This document shows, one piece after another, positions 61,086-64,000 of a stretch of DNA of 64,000 nucleotides. The stretch covers positions 1,954,621-2,018,620 of the forward strand of contig CP006977.1 in assembly GCA_000508305.1 (NCBI GenBank), read 5' to 3'. Position 1 is the first letter of the stretch; the number at the start of each line of letters is the position of its first letter. The DNA comes from Sulfolobus acidocaldarius SUSAZ. GTDB taxonomy: Archaea; Thermoproteota; Thermoprotei_A; Sulfolobales; Sulfolobaceae. Position numbers and translations under genes: made by a program. The notes below the pieces were generated by a model. The model worked only from the letters and a program-made list of their open reading frames with translations, ran no database searches and was not told the DNA's origin.

Positions 61086-61862
61086 ATGGCTATTAGTATA
61101 GGAGATATAATAGGAATAGTCTTCCTTTTGATAATTATCATAATTCTATTGTCTCTTTCCCTTAGGGTTATAGCCGAATGGCAGCGAGCAGTAATATTGA
61201 GATTAGGAAGGGCAATAAGAGTTAAAGGACCAGGAATAATAACTCTTATCCCATTTGTGGATAGACCAATAGTTGTGGACTTACGAATAGTGACAGTAGA
61301 CGTGCCTGCTCAGACCACAGTTACTAAGGACAATGTAACTGTAACTATTGACGCAGTATTATACTATAAGGTAATTGATCCAATGAAAACTATTCTGTCA
61401 GTAGCTAACTATAACTACGCCGTATTGAACCTAGCTCAAACATCACTAAGAGATATTATAGGTCAGATGGAGCTTGATGAAATCCTTGTAAAAAGAGAAG
61501 AAATAAACAAGAGATTACAGTCAATCTTAGATGAGATAACAGAGGGGTGGGGAATAAAAGTTACACAGGTGACTGTCAGGGATATAAGATTATCACAAGA
61601 ACTCCTGTCAGCGATAGCAGAACAAGCAAAAGCTGAGAGGATAAGAAGAGCAAAAGTTATTTCAAGCGAAGGAGAAAGACAAGCTGCTTCCATATTAGCT
61701 GATGCATCACAATACTATGTTAGCAATCCAGTAGCGTTACAGATTAGGTTCTTGGAAATGCTTACAGATATCTCACAGAGAGGTAATACAGTAATAGTAG
61801 TACCTGCAGGACAAGAATTTTATTCAACACTGTCTGTTCTGAAATCCAAACCACAAAGTTAA
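61086..61862 (+). CDS. SPFH/stomatin-like protein (slipin)
   Basis: 258 residues. N-terminal membrane segment IIGIVFLLIIIIILLSLSLRVI followed by the SPFH core: EWQRAVILRLGRAIRVKGPGIITLIPFVDRP, VTKDNVTVTIDAVLYYKVIDP and TSLRDIIGQMELDEILVKREEINKRLQSILDEITEGWGIKV, then a helical tail AEQAKAERIRRAKVI. Stomatins scaffold membrane microdomains and bind proteases or NfeD. The neighbouring NfeD-like and thermopsin-like genes fit that pattern. It follows the thermopsin-like gene closely and is probably in the same transcript. Confidence 0.92.
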   Translation: MAISIGDIIGIVFLLIIIIILLSLSLRVIAEWQRAVILRLGRAIRVKGPGIITLIPFVDRPIVVDLRIVTVDVPAQTTVTKDNVTVTIDAVLYYKVIDPMKTILSVANYNYAVLNLAQTSLRDIIGQMELDEILVKREEINKRLQSILDEITEGWGIKVTQVTVRDIRLSQELLSAIAEQAKAERIRRAKVISSEGERQAASILADASQYYVSNPVALQIRFLEMLTDISQRGNTVIVVPAGQEFYSTLSVLKSKPQS

Positions 61863-61995
61863 TCAGCTGGACTAGGATAATTCACTGATCTTCACAGAAA
61901 TTTTCATCATTTTTATGGTTCTACTTAGCACTAGTTTATAAAGAAATAAAAATATTAAGCATTAGACAATGTTTTATGGCTAAAGAAACTTATAG

Positions 61996-62052
61996 GAAAA
62001 GTGATGACAGAACCCCGGCTTGAAAGATGATAGAGCCGTGTGAGAACTGATC
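61996..62052 (+). ncRNA. Candidate C/D box guide RNA
   Basis: C box GTGATGA (62001-62007), guide-like CAGAACCCCGGC, D' TTGA (62020-62023), C' ATGATAG (62027-62033), second guide AGCCGTGTGAGAA and D box CTGA (62047-62050). The perfect C and D boxes and spacing match archaeal C/D RNAs. A TATA-like AAATAAAAATATT (61942-61954) lies upstream. Targets not verified. Confidence 0.6.
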
Positions 62053-62078
62053 AATGTTTTTCATAACAATTTTACAAA

Positions 62079-62634
<556 letters not shown>

Positions 62635-62680
62635 ATCCAAGAATATGATATTTACAAATATGAATTTTTCGTAGTATATA

Positions 62681-62762
62681 CCATATCCAACTGGTATGAG
62701 AAAGTGACAATGCCACAGGCAATGCTGCTTCAGTTCCTCCATATCTAACTGGTATGAGAAAG
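62681..62762 (+). repeat. 24-bp direct repeat pair with 34-bp spacer (CRISPR-like remnant)
   Basis: A 24-mer beginning CCATATCC/TAACTGG and ending TATGAGAAAG occurs at 62681-62704 and again at 62739-62762, one mismatch apart, with a 34-nt unique segment between. Length, the GAAAG ending and spacer length fit a minimal two-repeat CRISPR or its remnant. No cas gene is in view. The second copy also contains the start codon of a 58-codon open frame (62754-62930) of no recognised family, which is an alternative explanation. Confidence 0.4.
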
Positions 62763-62965
62763 ACGACCCTAACTTTACAGGAGAAGAAAATAGCACAGTC
62801 TCACTATAAGCAAGCGATCTCAGGGAAGCTCAATACAAGTTTAATAAGTAAATTGACTTACCTTAAAGGTATACTCAGCGATGTAAAAGCCTGCCAATTT
62901 AAACTAGCAAGAAATTCAGCTAAGTCATGATATTAATATAATTCAAATAATCAGTTTTGTAGACG

Positions 62966-63051
62966 CGCCGCGGGGTGGACTCGGACCACCGACCACCGGG
63001 TGTCCGTAAGGATTTAACAGCCCGGCGCTCTGCCAACTGAGCTACCGCGGC
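62966..63051 (-). tRNA. tRNA-Asn (GTT) with intron
   Basis: Acceptor stem GCCGCGG pairs with CCGCGGC. D arm GCTCAGTTGGCAGAGC. The anticodon arm CCGGG/CCCGG encloses C-T-GTT-A, an approximately 13-nt intron at 37/38, then A. T arm GGTGG-TCCGAGT-CCACC. Anticodon GTT. No CCA encoded. Confidence 0.9.
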
Positions 63052-63159
63052 ATGTCTATATTGATTAAACCAGCCATAAAAAATTTTCGACGAGAGTGTG
63101 TTTAATATATTTTAATTAAATACGATAGAGTTTTCAGATATAAAGTAGTGAGACAACAA

Positions 63160-63169
63160 AGCTATAAAA
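63160..63169 (+). promoter_or_regulatory. TATA box of thiI
   Basis: GCTATAAAAA about 26 nt before the ATG at 63192, predicting a leaderless mRNA. Confidence 0.6.
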
Positions 63170-63191
63170 ACCATATCTCAAACTTTAGCTT

Positions 63192-64000
63192 ATGCCACTC
63201 ATAGCGCTTACTCCGTCTGGAGAAATTGCTATAAAGTCATCTCGCTCCAGAAGGAGATTCGAGAGAATATTAATAAAAAACATTGGGAAAGTTATCAGAG
63301 TTAAATCATATAAAGTGGATCAAGGCATAATAATTTTAAATACAGATGACGACTACTCTAAATTATCTAAAGTCTTCGGAATATCTAAATATTTTGAAGT
63401 TTATGAATTTAGTTTTTCCTCGATTCAAGACATAGTGAACTTCGTAAAGGACAGGTTTAGTCAGACAATTAAAGGAAAAAAATTCGCTGTGAAAGTTAAG
63501 CGAGTTGGCAACCACAGCTTTAACAGTATGGATGTAACCAGAGAAATTGGCAATGCTCTGTACCCTTATAGTCTAGGAGTAGACCTAGAAAATCCCGATG
63601 TTAAGATTAACCTAATATTAAGACAAGATTATGGTTACGTCTACACGGTTGAAAATGATGGACCTAGGGGATTTCCAGTAGGCTCAACAGGAAAAACAGT
63701 TGTCCTATTTAGTGGTGGCTTCGATTCCCCCGTAGCCACATGGATGCTTATGAAAAGAGGAGTTAGACCAATATTACTTAACTTTGAATTAGGTGGAAAA
63801 GTTCAAAGAGATTTAGTTCTAAAGGAGGTTGACGTTCTAAAGCAGTGGAGTAGTAATAACGTCATAAATGTATACTTCATTAACGGACTAGACATCACGT
63901 CAAAACTGGTAACTGCAGAGCCTAGTTTAAGGATATTACTCCTGAAAAGAATAATGTATAATACGGCAAGAGTTTTGGCTAACAAGTTAAGGGCTTACTC
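63192..64000 (+). CDS. thiI: ThiI-like tRNA 4-thiouridine / thiamine sulfurtransferase, N-terminal part
   Basis: Open to the right edge, 269 codons visible. A ferredoxin-like and THUMP region (about 55-165) is followed by the adenylation P-loop [21 protein letters not shown] at about 177. ThiI adenylates tRNA uridine 8 for thiolation and in some organisms supplies sulfur for thiamine. The rest, including any rhodanese domain (usually absent in archaea), lies beyond the edge. The ATG lies at leaderless distance from a TATA box. Confidence 0.9.
   Translation, partial: MPLIALTPSGEIAIKSSRSRRRFERILIKNIGKVIRVKSYKVDQGIIILNTDDDYSKLSKVFGISKYFEVYEFSFSSIQDIVNFVKDRFSQTIKGKKFAVKVKRVGNHSFNSMDVTREIGNALYPYSLGVDLENPDVKINLILRQDYGYVYTVENDGPRGFPVGSTGKTVVLFSGGFDSPVATWMLMKRGVRPILLNFELGGKVQRDLVLKEVDVLKQWSSNNVINVYFINGLDITSKLVTAEPSLRILLLKRIMYNTARVLANKLRAY

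Overview
The window comes from a thermoacidophilic crenarchaeon of the order Sulfolobales, most likely Sulfolobus acidocaldarius or a very close relative. The evidence is the AT-rich sequence, mostly leaderless genes with a TATA box about 26 nt before the start, two tRNA genes with introns at position 37/38, a tricorn protease, a thermopsin-like and a sedolisin-like protease, a fused 2-oxoacid:ferredoxin oxidoreductase, and a pilus locus with the gene content of the S. acidocaldarius adhesive (Aap) pilus. The species name is inference; the order is secure.

Layout. 1-3.7 kb: most of a secreted sedolisin-type protease (cut by the left edge). 3.9-10.4 kb: a DJ-1/PfpI protein, two unknown membrane proteins, a thiamine-diphosphate enzyme, an MFS transporter, a TenA-like protein and a GNAT acetyltransferase. 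10.6-27 kb: an aromatic/acyl-CoA catabolic island with two enoyl-CoA hydratases, a ferredoxin-reductase-like flavoprotein, thiolase, hotdog thioesterase, phenylacetate-CoA-ligase-like enzyme, zinc-ribbon/OB protein, di-iron oxygenase, fumarylacetoacetate-hydrolase-like enzyme, HpaB-type hydroxylase, extradiol dioxygenase, a Bat-type HTH regulator, pirin, an acyl-CoA synthetase, a pterin dehydratase and a dienoyl-CoA-reductase-like enzyme. 27-34 kb: tricorn protease, two ABC exporters of ATPase plus permease, and a tiny zinc-ribbon gene. 34-40 kb: 2-oxoacid:ferredoxin oxidoreductase, small unknown genes, an RmlD-like reductase, a NOL1/NOP2/Sun RNA methyltransferase and an HxlR regulator. 40-49 kb: the Aap-type pilus locus. 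49-62 kb: split glutamate synthase, a cobalamin-linked pair, citramalate/isopropylmalate synthase, a UbiA prenyltransferase, a double gamma-glutamylcyclotransferase-like protein, and an NfeD/thermopsin/stomatin group. 62-64 kb: two candidate small-RNA or repeat regions, a broken ATPase gene, tRNA-Asn and the start of thiI.

The most interesting structure is in the pilus locus. The C-terminal two thirds of the pilin gene (48418-48893, including about 150 bp after the stop) is present a second time, in inverted orientation, 8 kb away at 40254-40724, without start or promoter but with an intact reading frame. The copies are about 97% identical except for one short in-frame hypervariable block and a second small cluster of changes. 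Recombination between them would invert the whole pilus locus and leave an intact pilin gene with a different surface segment. This looks like a two-state pilin switch or a silent donor cassette for gene conversion.

A second theme is a dispersed palindromic element of about 45 bp, in six clear copies plus one diverged copy. It shares its right end with a tnpB remnant and often follows TTAC, as expected for non-autonomous IS200/IS605-type elements. Two copies provide the stop codon of a gene and one sits inside a broken ATPase gene. Two intergenic segments also have the box layout of C/D guide RNAs.
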